Translations under genes and position numbers: made by a program
Shown: one piece after another, positions 11,180 through 19,966 of the stretch
Layout of the letters: every line of letters begins with the position of its first letter
How positions within the stretch are numbered: position 1 is the first letter of the stretch
Origin: Caulobacter segnis
GTDB taxonomy: Bacteria; Pseudomonadota; Alphaproteobacteria; Caulobacterales; Caulobacteraceae
Assembly: GCF_019931575.1 (NCBI RefSeq)
Contig: NZ_CP082923.1
Span: 4,960,001 to 5,024,000, forward strand
Direction: 5' to 3'
Length of the DNA: 64,000 bases
Notes under the pieces: model-generated
Database searches by the model: none
What the model was told of the DNA's origin: nothing
The model's input: the letters and a program-made list of their open reading frames with translations, nothing else

Positions 11180-11607
11180 GCGATGTCGAGCGCCAAGGGG
11201 AACCGGACGGCCTGATGCTGTTCGACGGCGTCTGTCATCTCTGCGACGGGACTGTCCGCACCGTGCTGGCCTGGGATCGACATGGCCCGATCCGCTTCAC
11301 CCCGATCCAGTCGATCTACGGACGCGAGTTGGCCCTCGCCCACGGCCTGGACCCCGATACGCCCGAGAGTTTCCTGTTCTTCGACCACGGCCGCCCGCTG
11401 CGGAAGACCGCCGCCATCGCCGCCCTGCTGCGCCGCCTGCCCGCGCCCTGGCGCTGGCTGGCCGTGATCGACGGCCTGCCACGAGGCCTGACGGACATGG
11501 CCTACGACTGGATGGCGGCCAATCGCTACCGGCTGTGGGGCCGCAGCGACCGCTGCATGGTCCCGACGCCGGAGCAGGGCGCCCGGTTCGTGCTGGACCG
11601 TCCCTAG
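11176..11607 (+). CDS. DCC-family thiol-disulfide oxidoreductase-like protein (DUF393)
   Basis: This 143-residue protein belongs to the DCC family (PF04134). The signature is LMLFDGVCHLCDGTVR near residue 12, with a thioredoxin-like C-x-x-C. Other family marks are FTPIQSIYGREL and a C-terminal NRYRLWGRSDRCMVPTPE. A redox role is assumed from the CxxC, but no substrate is known. The ATG at 11176 overlaps the preceding stop by 4 nt, so it forms an operon with the SRPBCC gene. Its stop codon shares CTAG (11604-11607) with the convergent phytochrome gene. Confidence 0.85.
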   Translation: MSDVERQGEPDGLMLFDGVCHLCDGTVRTVLAWDRHGPIRFTPIQSIYGRELALAHGLDPDTPESFLFFDHGRPLRKTAAIAALLRRLPAPWRWLAVIDGLPRGLTDMAYDWMAANRYRLWGRSDRCMVPTPEQGARFVLDRP

Positions 11608-14138
11608 AAGAGGGCCGCCACGCTTTCGGCGCTGTAGGGCTTCTGCAGCACCGGGGCGTCGCGGAAGCGGTCGGGGAAGGCGGCGCTGTCGCCGAAACCG
11701 GTGCCGAAGGCGAAGGGCACGCCGGCCGCCTGCAGGGCCTCGGCGACCGGGAAGCTGGTCTCCTGGCCGAGATTGACGTCCAGGATGGCGAACGGCGGCA
11801 GGGCCTCGGCCAGGGCGTCCATCGCCTGGCCGACGCTGGAGGCCACGGTGACCTGCTTGACGCCCAGCCGGGTCAGCATGTCCTCGAGATCCAGCGCGAT
11901 GATCATGTTGTCTTCCAGCACCAGCATCGTCTCGGGCGCGCGGACCGGCGTGTCGGTGCGGCGCGGCTGGGTCACGGCGGCGGTGACGCCCTCGGTGGTG
12001 ACATAGCGTCCGGGGATGCGGATCCGGGCCTGGAAGCCCTCGGGCCGGTAGTCCAGCGCCACCTCGCCGTTCAGGTCGTGCGGGATCGAGTGCTCGATGA
12101 TCGTCGAGCCGAAGCCCCTGCGGGTCGGCGCCTTGACGGGCGGGCCGTCCTTCTCGCGCCAGTCGATGATCAGGTCGCCCTTGGCGTCGCGCGACCAGTC
12201 GATCGTCACCTGGCCGCGCTGGTCGCACAGGGCGCCGTACTTGGCCGAGTTGGTCATCAGCTCGTGGATGACCAGGGACAGGATCGAGAACGCGTCCGGC
12301 GCCAGGGCGGTCGGGGCGCCGTTCAGCTTCACGCGCTCGGCCTTGGTGGAGAGATAGGCCTCGGCCTCGGCGGTGATCAGGTCGGAAAGGGCGCCGGGGC
12401 CCCACTGGTGGCGGGTGATCTGGTCGTGGGCCCGGGCCAGGGCCTGGACGCGGCCGCCGACCACCTCGGCGAACTCCTCGACGCTGGAGACGCCGGCCCG
12501 GCTCTGGCTGATCAGCCCCCGGATCAGGCCGAGGATGTTGCGCACCCGGTGGTTCAACTCGGCGATCAGCAGTTCCTGGCGCTGGTTGGCGCGCTGGCGC
12601 TCTTCGTCGGCCAGGTCGGTCAGGCGGAAGACGATCTCCAGCAGGCTGGCGCGCATGCTCTCGGCCAGCGACCGCTCGACCGTGGTCCAAGGCCGGCTCT
12701 GGCCGCGCACGGTCTCTTCCCAGGCCTCGAAGCTCTTGCGCGGGGTCAGGCGGTCGCCCAAGGGCCCCACCTGGACCAGCTTGGCCGGCTTGCCCGCCCA
12801 GACCACCGTCTTGGCCTCCTCCTTGCGGAAGAAGATCAGGTAGTCGCGCGGGGCCCGCGACAGCGGCACGGCCATCATGCCGGCGGCCTTCTCCGACCAG
12901 GCGGCGGCCGACGGCAGCAGGGCGCTGATATCGTTGGTGGCGAACACCGAGTGGGTGTCCTTGTCGCGCAGCACCCGGACCAGGGTGTGGACGTCGCTGG
13001 CGTCGGGCGTGGAGTCGCGCAGGGTCAGCCGCCCCTCCAGCCACAGGGCCAGGCCGTCGCAGCTGACCAGGCGGCAGAGGTCGTCGAGATAGGGGCTGAG
13101 GCTGTCGGCGCCGGCATTGGCCTTCACCACCGCGTTCATCATGCGGTCGTGCAGGTTGCGGGCCTCGGCCATGCGCCGGGTCTCGATCTCGCGCTCGCGG
13201 CTCTCCAGGTTCAGCGAGAACAGCTGGCCAAACAGCTCGGCGGCCGTGCGGCGCTCGTAGCTGATGTGCTTGGGCGCGTAGTGGTGGCAGGCGAACAAGC
13301 CCCACAGCTTGCCGTCGCGCAGGATCGAGATCGACAGCGAGGCGGCCACGCCCATGTTGCGCAGGTACTCGATGTGGATCGGCGAGACGGCGCGCAGCAT
13401 GCTCATCGACAGGTCGACGGGCTCCCCCGAGGGGCTGACCTGCGGGATGATCGGCGAGATCTCGGCGTCGACGTCGGCGATGATCCGCAGCCAGCTGCGC
13501 TCGTAGAGGGCGCGAGCCTGGACCGGGATGTCCGAGGCCGGATAGCGCTGGCCCAGGAACGAGCCGATGCCCGGCCGCACCGACTCGGCGATCACCTCGC
13601 CGGCGCCGTCGTGCGCGAAGCGATAGACCATGACCCGGTCGAACTCTGTCAGGGCCCGCACCTGACGGGCGGCCTCGTGACAGAACTCCTCGAAGGTCGG
13701 GCGCGCGGCGATGCGCGTGGTCATCGAACGGACCGCCGAAGCAGGCTCGATCAGAGTGTCGGGATGGCTGGGCTCGCCCTCAATGATCAGCAGGCGGCCG
13801 GAATAGTGCAGGGCGAGGTCGAAATCCTCGCCGCCGTCGACCAGGGGCTGGCCGAACATGCGCTCCACCGCATCGGCGCCACGCATCACCTGCAGGCGAC
13901 CGCGGATGTTGTGGATCGCGTGACCGCTCATCACCTGGGTCAGCGGCCGGCCCAGCAGGTCCGCCGCCGCCACGCCCAGATAGCGCAGGCTGGTCGTCGA
14001 GGCGTGGACCACGACCCAGTCGGAATTGACGGCCAGCAGCACGCCGAACGGCTGGACCGAGCCTAGGATGTGGATCGGCTCCCGGTCACAGTTCGTCAGG
14101 TCGACCTCAAACCCGGACATGGGCGCCAGTTCGGACAT
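11604..14138 (-). CDS. bphP: Bacteriophytochrome HWE histidine kinase with C-terminal receiver
   Basis: This 844-residue red/far-red light sensor has the order PAS-GAF-PHY-kinase-receiver. Cys17 in TNCDREPIHILGS is at the biliverdin attachment site of BphPs. The GAF motif PASDIPVQARALYERSW is at 200-216, and the PHY tongue TPRKSFEAWEE is near 465-475. The kinase is of the HWE type, with ELNHRVRNILGL (His530), IDWREKDG and GFGSTIIEH. A receiver fused at the C-terminus (about 737-844) has Asp787 in ILDVNLG and Lys833 in LQKPY. Two common residues differ: PIHILGS where PIHIPGS is usual, and QPFG where QPHG is usual. The haem oxygenase gene overlaps its start by 32 nt, so chromophore and apoprotein are made together. 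Confidence 0.96.
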   Translation of the reverse strand: MSELAPMSGFEVDLTNCDREPIHILGSVQPFGVLLAVNSDWVVVHASTTSLRYLGVAAADLLGRPLTQVMSGHAIHNIRGRLQVMRGADAVERMFGQPLVDGGEDFDLALHYSGRLLIIEGEPSHPDTLIEPASAVRSMTTRIAARPTFEEFCHEAARQVRALTEFDRVMVYRFAHDGAGEVIAESVRPGIGSFLGQRYPASDIPVQARALYERSWLRIIADVDAEISPIIPQVSPSGEPVDLSMSMLRAVSPIHIEYLRNMGVAASLSISILRDGKLWGLFACHHYAPKHISYERRTAAELFGQLFSLNLESREREIETRRMAEARNLHDRMMNAVVKANAGADSLSPYLDDLCRLVSCDGLALWLEGRLTLRDSTPDASDVHTLVRVLRDKDTHSVFATNDISALLPSAAAWSEKAAGMMAVPLSRAPRDYLIFFRKEEAKTVVWAGKPAKLVQVGPLGDRLTPRKSFEAWEETVRGQSRPWTTVERSLAESMRASLLEIVFRLTDLADEERQRANQRQELLIAELNHRVRNILGLIRGLISQSRAGVSSVEEFAEVVGGRVQALARAHDQITRHQWGPGALSDLITAEAEAYLSTKAERVKLNGAPTALAPDAFSILSLVIHELMTNSAKYGALCDQRGQVTIDWSRDAKGDLIIDWREKDGPPVKAPTRRGFGSTIIEHSIPHDLNGEVALDYRPEGFQARIRIPGRYVTTEGVTAAVTQPRRTDTPVRAPETMLVLEDNMIIALDLEDMLTRLGVKQVTVASSVGQAMDALAEALPPFAILDVNLGQETSFPVAEALQAAGVPFAFGTGFGDSAAFPDRFRDAPVLQKPYSAESVAALF

Positions 14139-14700
14139 TCAGGCTTCCAGGTGAAGGGGCCAACCTCTCGAACGCGTCCGAGAAACATCGGAACCCATAT
14201 CGCGCTCCGGCCTCGGCCGCGTCTGTCCGAAACCCGACTTTGGGTATCGCTTCCAGCCAAGCCACGAAGGATCGCCACAGCTCCTGGCCCTCGCCATGGG
14301 TCAGATAGGCCAGCGGCAGGCCGGCGTCGGCGCCGCGCACCTGGCGGGCCAGGAACCGCGCGCCCAACCTCGAGCCCTCCAGCACATAGAGCAGGCCGGC
14401 GGCGAAATCGCGGTCGGGAACCGTGGCCGACGCGAACGGCGGCGCCTCCAGCCCCAGGGCCGCGAGATCGCGGGCCAGGCCGGCGCGGCGGGCGCGGTGC
14501 GCCCAGTCCGGCAGCCACTCGGCGACGCCTGCCCGCTCCAAGGCCAGTTCCAGCGGCGCCAGGGCGGCGGCCGACGCCGAAAGGAAAGCGCCATAGCCCA
14601 GGGGCGTCTCGATGCGCCAGCCGGCCACGGTGGCGTCCAGCGCCGCGTGACTTTCGGTGGTCGCCGCACGCAGGCGGTCGCGGAGCGAGATGTCGGACAA
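14107..14700 (-). CDS. bphO: Biliverdin-producing haem oxygenase
   Basis: BphO opens haem to biliverdin IX-alpha, the chromophore of the phytochrome encoded immediately downstream. The protein has LRDRLRAATTESHAALDATV with the proximal haem-ligand His, and the distal helix LLYVLEGSRLGARFLARQV with its G-x-x-x-G kink. The start is uncertain. The longest frame begins with ATG at 14784 but its first 28 residues look unlike the family. TTG at 14700 (SDISLRDRLR) gives a normal length of 197 residues, although the GGGGGAAAG before it stands close. The 3' end overlaps bphP by 32 nt, so the two form an operon. Confidence 0.88.
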   Translation of the reverse strand: MSDISLRDRLRAATTESHAALDATVAGWRIETPLGYGAFLSASAAALAPLELALERAGVAEWLPDWAHRARRAGLARDLAALGLEAPPFASATVPDRDFAAGLLYVLEGSRLGARFLARQVRGADAGLPLAYLTHGEGQELWRSFVAWLEAIPKVGFRTDAAEAGARYGFRCFSDAFERLAPSPGSLNVRTGAHVRV

Positions 14701-14859
14701 GCTTTCCCCCGGTACGCACGACCCTACGGCGGGGGCGAAACGACCAACTGTAACACAAGCGGAGTTCAATGGTTCCATCCGCACATGACAGCTCGGTAAG
14801 GTTTACCCGCGTTCGAGCGGTGCTAGGGTCGCGCCACACTTTCCAGGAGACCTTCGCGC

Positions 14860-17721
14860 ATGATCCGCACCGCCAAGCTCGCCCTCGTGGCGGCCGCCCT
14901 TTCGACGACGGCGCTGTCACCCCTGGCCATGGCGGCGACGAAGGCCAAGCCCAAGCCCGCGGCCGCGGCGCCGGCGGTCTCGGCCATCAAGGTTCCGCCG
15001 ATCGTCTATCAGCAGCGCGTGCTGGCCAACGGCCTGAAGGTCTACACGTCGCGCGACGCGACCACCCCGAACGTGTCGGTGCAGGTCTGGTACGGCGTCG
15101 GCTCCAAGGACGATCCGCACGGTCGTTCCGGTTTCGCGCACCTGTTCGAACACCTGATGTTCAAGGCCACGCGCAACATGCCCAACGAGACGCTGGACCG
15201 CCTGACCGAGGACGTCGGCGGCTTCAACAACGCCTCCACCTGGGACGACTTCACCAACTACTACGAGGTGGTGCCGGCCAATCACCTGGAGCGCCTGCTG
15301 TGGGCCGAGGCCGACCGCCTGAAGTCGCTGGTCATCGACGACGCGGTGTTCGCCTCCGAGCGCGACGTCGTGAAGGAAGAGCTTCGCCAGCGCGTGCTGG
15401 CCGATCCCTACGGCCGCTTCTTCGCCCTCTCGATCCCGCAGCAGTCGTACACGACCCACCCGTACCAGCGGCCGGGCATCGGCTCGATCGAGGAGCTGGA
15501 CGCGGCCACGGTCGACGACGTCCGCGCCTTCCACCAGACCTATTATCGTCCGGACAACGCGGCCCTGATCATCGTCGGCAACTTCGACCAGGCCAAGCTG
15601 GACGCGATGATCGACCAGTACTTCGCGCCGATCGCCAAGCCGGCGGGCGACATCCCGAAGGTCACCGTGGTCGAGCCGGCCCGCACCGGTCCCAAGACCG
15701 TCAACACCTATGGCCCCAACGTGCCGCTGCCGGCCCTGGCCATCACCTGGCAGGCCCCGGCCGCCGCCGACAAGGACACGCCAGCCCTGGCGGTGCTGGA
15801 CGCCGTCCTGTCGGCCGGCAAGTCCTCGCGGCTCTATGACAGCCTGGTCTACGAGCAGAAGATCGCCCAGCAGGTGTTCTCCAGCGCCCCGAACAACGCC
15901 CAGCCGGGCCTGTTCTACGTCGGCGCCATCATGGCCGGCGGCAAGACGGTGGCCCAGGGCGAGACGGCCCTGCGCGCCCAGGTCGCCCGCGTCCGCGACG
16001 GCCTGGTCACGCCCGCCGAACTGGCCGAGGCCAAGGCCGGTCTGCTGGCCGACGCCGTCCGCCGCCGCGAGGAGATCGACGGTCGCGCCTTCGCCATCGG
16101 CTACGCCCTGGAGACCGAGGGCGACGCCGCCACGGCCAACACCAGCCTGGCCAAGCTGCAGGCCGTCACCGCCGCCGACATCCAGCGCGTCGCCCGCAAG
16201 TACCTGGCCGACGACCGCCGCACGGTGATCCGCTACCTGCCCGAGAAGGACCGCCCGGCCGGCGAGAAGGACGTCACGCCCCCGATCCCCAAGGTCGCCT
16301 CGGTCAAGTACGACGGGCCGGTCACGACCCTGGCGCCCGAGGGCGATCGCGAGAAGATTCCGGCCGTCGCCGCGCCGGTTCCGGCCGCGCTGCCGACCCC
16401 GGCCGAGAAGACCCTGGCCAACGGCCTGCGGGTCATCGTCGCCAAGTCCAGCGACCTGCCGCTGATCACCGCCGACCTGACCGTGAAGGGCGGGGCGAGC
16501 TCCGACCCGGCCGGCCTGGCGGGGACCTCCAGCCTGACCTCGGAGCTGCTGACCGAGGGCACCACCAGTCGCTCGGCCACCCAGATCGCCCGTGAGACCG
16601 AGGCCCTGGGCGCCAATCTGGAAGCCGGCTCGGGCTGGGAGGCCGCCTCGCTGACGCTCAGCGTCACGGCCAACAACGCCGCCCCGGCCATGACCATCAT
16701 GGCCGACGTGGCCCAGCACCCGGCCTTCTCGACCGAGGAGCTGGACCGCGTCCGCACCGAGACCCTGGACGGCCTGTCGGTCTCGTACCAACGCCCGGGC
16801 TCCCTGGCGGCCTTCGCCACCGCGCCGGTGCTGTACGCCGGCTCGGCCTACGGCCACGTGGCCGGCGGCACGCCGGGCTCGCTGCCCAAGGTCAAGCGGA
16901 CGGACCTGGCCAAGACCCACGCCGCCTACTGGCGTCCGGACAACGCGGTGCTGGTGCTGACCGGCAACCTGAGCCCCGAGGCCGGCTTCGCCCTGGCCGA
17001 GAAGGCCTTCGGGTCGTGGAAGAAGCCCGCCACGCCGCCACCGGCTCCGCCGGCCGCCCCGAGCGGCTACCAGCCGCGCAACCTGGTCATCGACCTCCCC
17101 GGCACCGGCCAGGCGGCCGTGGTGCTGGCCAAGCCGGCCATCACCCGCGCCGACCCGAACTACTACCAGGGCGTCGTGGCCAACACGGTGCTGGGCGTCG
17201 GCTATTCCTCGCGCCTGAACCAGGAGATCCGCATCAAGCGCGGCCTGTCGTACGGCGCCGGCTCCAGCCTGACGCCGCAGGGACGCTTCGGCGGCTTCTC
17301 GGCCCGGGTGCAGACCAAGAACCCCTCGGCCGGCGAGGTCGTCACCCTGACCCGCGCCGAGCTGACCCGCCTGGCCGCCGAGCCGGCCTCGGTCGGCGAA
17401 CTGGCGGCGCGCAAGTCGGTGCTGGTCGGCGGCTTCGGCCGCGACCTCGGCACCTCGGAGGGCCTGGCCAACATCCTGGGCAACCTGGCCGTCTACGGCG
17501 TGCCGCTGACCGAGATCCAGAGCTACGCCGCCAAGGTCGAGGCCGTGACGCCCGCCGAGGTCCAGGCCTTCGCCAAGGACAAGCTGGACCCGGCCCAGAT
17601 GAGCGTCATCGTCGCCGGCGACGCCAAGGCCATGGGCGCGGACCTGACCAAGGCCGCGCCGAACGCCACGGTGATCCCGGCCGACAAGCTGGACCTCGAC
17701 GCGGCCAGTCTGCAAAAGTAG
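14860..17721 (+). CDS. Periplasmic M16-family zinc metalloprotease (two-lobed)
   Basis: The 953-residue protein has a signal peptide (LALVAAALSTTALSPLAMA) and two tandem M16 lobes. The first lobe carries the inverted zinc motif HLFEH (His94, Glu97, His98) in GRSGFAHLFEHLMF, and a downstream glutamate region RDVVKEELRQ. The second lobe starts near ALPTPAEKTLANGLRVIVAK and has lost the zinc motif, as is usual for the partner half. Such enzymes degrade peptides in a closed chamber in the periplasm. The gene is divergent from bphO with 159 nt between the chosen starts. The ATG at 14860 is preceded by AGGAGA. Confidence 0.94.
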   Translation: MIRTAKLALVAAALSTTALSPLAMAATKAKPKPAAAAPAVSAIKVPPIVYQQRVLANGLKVYTSRDATTPNVSVQVWYGVGSKDDPHGRSGFAHLFEHLMFKATRNMPNETLDRLTEDVGGFNNASTWDDFTNYYEVVPANHLERLLWAEADRLKSLVIDDAVFASERDVVKEELRQRVLADPYGRFFALSIPQQSYTTHPYQRPGIGSIEELDAATVDDVRAFHQTYYRPDNAALIIVGNFDQAKLDAMIDQYFAPIAKPAGDIPKVTVVEPARTGPKTVNTYGPNVPLPALAITWQAPAAADKDTPALAVLDAVLSAGKSSRLYDSLVYEQKIAQQVFSSAPNNAQPGLFYVGAIMAGGKTVAQGETALRAQVARVRDGLVTPAELAEAKAGLLADAVRRREEIDGRAFAIGYALETEGDAATANTSLAKLQAVTAADIQRVARKYLADDRRTVIRYLPEKDRPAGEKDVTPPIPKVASVKYDGPVTTLAPEGDREKIPAVAAPVPAALPTPAEKTLANGLRVIVAKSSDLPLITADLTVKGGASSDPAGLAGTSSLTSELLTEGTTSRSATQIARETEALGANLEAGSGWEAASLTLSVTANNAAPAMTIMADVAQHPAFSTEELDRVRTETLDGLSVSYQRPGSLAAFATAPVLYAGSAYGHVAGGTPGSLPKVKRTDLAKTHAAYWRPDNAVLVLTGNLSPEAGFALAEKAFGSWKKPATPPPAPPAAPSGYQPRNLVIDLPGTGQAAVVLAKPAITRADPNYYQGVVANTVLGVGYSSRLNQEIRIKRGLSYGAGSSLTPQGRFGGFSARVQTKNPSAGEVVTLTRAELTRLAAEPASVGELAARKSVLVGGFGRDLGTSEGLANILGNLAVYGVPLTEIQSYAAKVEAVTPAEVQAFAKDKLDPAQMSVIVAGDAKAMGADLTKAAPNATVIPADKLDLDAASLQK

Positions 17722-17755
17722 GGAAGCTTTAGGTCCCACGATCCGATGAGGTCTC

Positions 17756-18994
17756 ATGGACGAGGTCGACATCGCGATCGTGGGCGCCGGCGCCGCCGGC
17801 CTGGCCGCCGCCGAGACCGTGGCCGCCAGCGGCTTGACGGGCGTCCTGCTGGAGGCCCGCGACCGCCTCGGCGGACGGGCCCACACGATCCAGACCGCGA
17901 TCGGCCCGATCGACCTGGGCTGCGAATGGCTGCACTCGGCCGACCAGAACCCGCTGGTGGCCAGGGTCGAGGCCCTGGGCCTGACCATCGACAAGACCCC
18001 GCCGCCCTGGGCCAACATCGCCGACAATCCGGTGTTTAGTCGTAGGGAGCGCGCGGCGTTCGGCGAGGCCTTCCAGGCGCTGGACGCCCGGATCGAGGCG
18101 GCCGCGCGCGACGGCGGCCCCGATCGCCCGGCCTCGGACCTGATGGACCCGGACAGCCCCTGGAACCCTTTGCTGAACGCCTTCAGCGCCTTCTACAACG
18201 GCGCGGAGTTCGACCAGGTCTCGCTGCACGACTACGCGGCCTATGACGACACCGAGGTCAACTGGCGCGTCGCCGAGGGCTATGGAACGGCCATCGCTCG
18301 CCTCGCGCCGAAGGCCCTGCCGACGCGCCTCTCCTGCCCGGTGACGATGATCCGCCACGACGGCCCGCGCGTGACGCTGGAAACGGCGCTCGGCGACGTC
18401 TCGGCGCGCGCCGTGATCGTCTGCGTGCCGACGACCATCCTGGCCACCGGAGCGCTCCGCTTCATGCCGGCCCTGGCCGACAAGCTCGACGCCGCCGCCG
18501 GCCTGCCGCTGGGCCTGGCCGACAAGGTGTTCCTGACGCTGGACGAGCCCGAGATGTTCCCGCCGGAGACCCAGGTCTACGGCGATCCCCACACCACCGC
18601 GACCGGCGCCTACCACCTGCGCCCGCTGCACAGGCCGATCATCGAGGTGTTCCTCGGCGGCGCCCATGCCCGGTCGCTGGAAGGCCAGGGTCCCGGCGCG
18701 GCGGCCGCCTTCGCGATCGACGGCCTGGCGGAGGTCTATGGCGGCGAGGTGCGCCGGAAGGTGCATGTGCTGGCCGAGACCCACTGGGCCGGCGATCCGT
18801 TCGCCGGCGGCTCGTACTCGCACGCCCTGCCCGGCCACGCGGGCGCGCGAGCCGTCCTGGCCGCGCCGGTCGACCAGCGCCTGTTCTTCGCCGGCGAGGC
18901 CTGCAGCCCGAACTTCTTCTCCACCGCCCACGGCGCCTGGCAGACGGGCCAGACGGCGGCGAAGGCGGCGATAGGGGCCCTGACGGGCGGCTAG
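17756..18994 (+). CDS. FAD-dependent flavin amine oxidase family protein
   Basis: This 412-residue protein is a flavin-containing amine oxidase-type oxidoreductase (PF01593). The FAD-binding dinucleotide motif DIAIVGAGAAGLAAAETVA starts at residue 5. It is followed by the second family signature LEARDRLGGRAHT and a C-terminal FAD-contact motif LFFAGEACSPNFFSTAHGAW. No signal peptide is seen. Substrates in the family include polyamines, amino acids and tryptamine-type amines, and the sequence does not decide among them. It begins 34 nt after the M16 protease stop and could be co-transcribed. The stop lies 3 nt from that of the convergent mscL. Confidence 0.9.
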   Translation: MDEVDIAIVGAGAAGLAAAETVAASGLTGVLLEARDRLGGRAHTIQTAIGPIDLGCEWLHSADQNPLVARVEALGLTIDKTPPPWANIADNPVFSRRERAAFGEAFQALDARIEAAARDGGPDRPASDLMDPDSPWNPLLNAFSAFYNGAEFDQVSLHDYAAYDDTEVNWRVAEGYGTAIARLAPKALPTRLSCPVTMIRHDGPRVTLETALGDVSARAVIVCVPTTILATGALRFMPALADKLDAAAGLPLGLADKVFLTLDEPEMFPPETQVYGDPHTTATGAYHLRPLHRPIIEVFLGGAHARSLEGQGPGAAAAFAIDGLAEVYGGEVRRKVHVLAETHWAGDPFAGGSYSHALPGHAGARAVLAAPVDQRLFFAGEACSPNFFSTAHGAWQTGQTAAKAAIGALTGG

Positions 18995-18997
18995 GCC

Positions 18998-19414
18998 CTA
19001 CGTCTTCGCCAGCAGGTCGCGGATCTCGGTCAGCAGCTTCTCTTCCGGCGTCGGGGCCGCCGGCGCCTCGGGAGCCGACTCGGCGGCGTCGGCGCGGCGG
19101 ATGCCATTGACGACCTTGACCAGCAGGAACACCACCATCGCGACGATGAAGAACTGGATCAGGGTGTTGATGAAGGCGCCGTACTGCACCGAGACCTTCT
19201 CGATCGCCTCGGTCGCCGGGTTCTCGGGACGCAGCACCCATTCCAGCTTCGAGAAGTCGAGGCCGCCGGTCAGCAGGCCGATCGGCGGCATGATCACCTG
19301 GTCGACCAGGCTCTTGACGATGCCGTTGAACGCCGCGCCGATGATCACGCCGACGGCCAGGTCGATGACGTTGCCGCGGGCGATGAACTCGCGGAATTCC
19401 TTGACCACGCTCAT
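18998..19414 (-). CDS. mscL: Large-conductance mechanosensitive channel
   Basis: MscL opens a wide inner-membrane pore during hypo-osmotic shock. The 138-residue product contains the amphipathic N-terminus SVVKEFREFIARGNVIDLAV, the pore helix GVIIGAAFNGIVKSLV, a periplasmic loop and the second helix INTLIQFFIVAMVVFLLVKV. A cytoplasmic helical tail ends in PEEKLLTEIRDLLAK. ATG 19414 fits the family start; the longer frame upstream has none. It is convergent with the amine oxidase gene and lies downstream of ihfB on the same strand. Confidence 0.97.
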   Translation of the reverse strand: MSVVKEFREFIARGNVIDLAVGVIIGAAFNGIVKSLVDQVIMPPIGLLTGGLDFSKLEWVLRPENPATEAIEKVSVQYGAFINTLIQFFIVAMVVFLLVKVVNGIRRADAAESAPEAPAAPTPEEKLLTEIRDLLAKT

Positions 19415-19500
19415 GACAAATCCCTCGCTGCCTCGATAAGGAGGCCGGAGGCTGGCGTCATTCGCGCGCCAGGGCAAGCTTCAGGAGAACAGGCTCAAGC

Positions 19501-19791
19501 CTACTCGTCGCCGTCCGCGTTCAGGCGGGCGCGCAGTTCCTTGCCGCTCTTGAAGAACGGCACGTGCTTGGCGCGGACCTCGACGGCCTCGCCGGTGCGG
19601 GGATTGCGGCCGGTGCGGGCGGGGCGCGAGCGGACCGACAGGGCCCCGAAGCCCCGCAGCTCCACGCGACCGCCGTCCTCCAGAGCGCCGATCATGCGCT
19701 CGAGAATCACGCCGACCACGCGTTCGACGTCCTTCTGCGTCAGGTGCGGATTTTCATTCGCGAGCCTGGCGATGAGTTCAGACTTGATCAT
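19501..19791 (-). CDS. ihfB: Integration host factor subunit beta
   Basis: This is a 96-residue HU/IHF-family DNA-bending protein. The features are MIKSELIARLANENPHLTQ, a central GGRVELRGFGALSVR and the beta-arm with the conserved Pro region ARTGRNPRTGEAVEV, then FFKSGKELRARLN. With IhfA it bends DNA in replication, cell-cycle and sigma-54 promoter control. In many proteobacteria ihfB follows rpsA directly. Here a 653-codon DUF3857 gene and a strong terminator lie between, and 175 nt separate ihfB from that gene, so ihfB probably has its own promoter. Confidence 0.96.
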   Translation of the reverse strand: MIKSELIARLANENPHLTQKDVERVVGVILERMIGALEDGGRVELRGFGALSVRSRPARTGRNPRTGEAVEVRAKHVPFFKSGKELRARLNADGDE

Positions 19792-19966
19792 CGATATCCC
19801 CGGAACACCCTTGGAGGAGAAGGGCGCGGAGGGGACCTTTGCCCAACGACGGCTGAGTCTTCAAGGGGTTGCGTGCGATTCACGAACGAGGTTCGGTTAA
19901 TGCACGGCGCGCGGCAGCCGAAAACCTGGACGGTTCCGACACCCGCCGCGCGCCATTCGGAAGACC

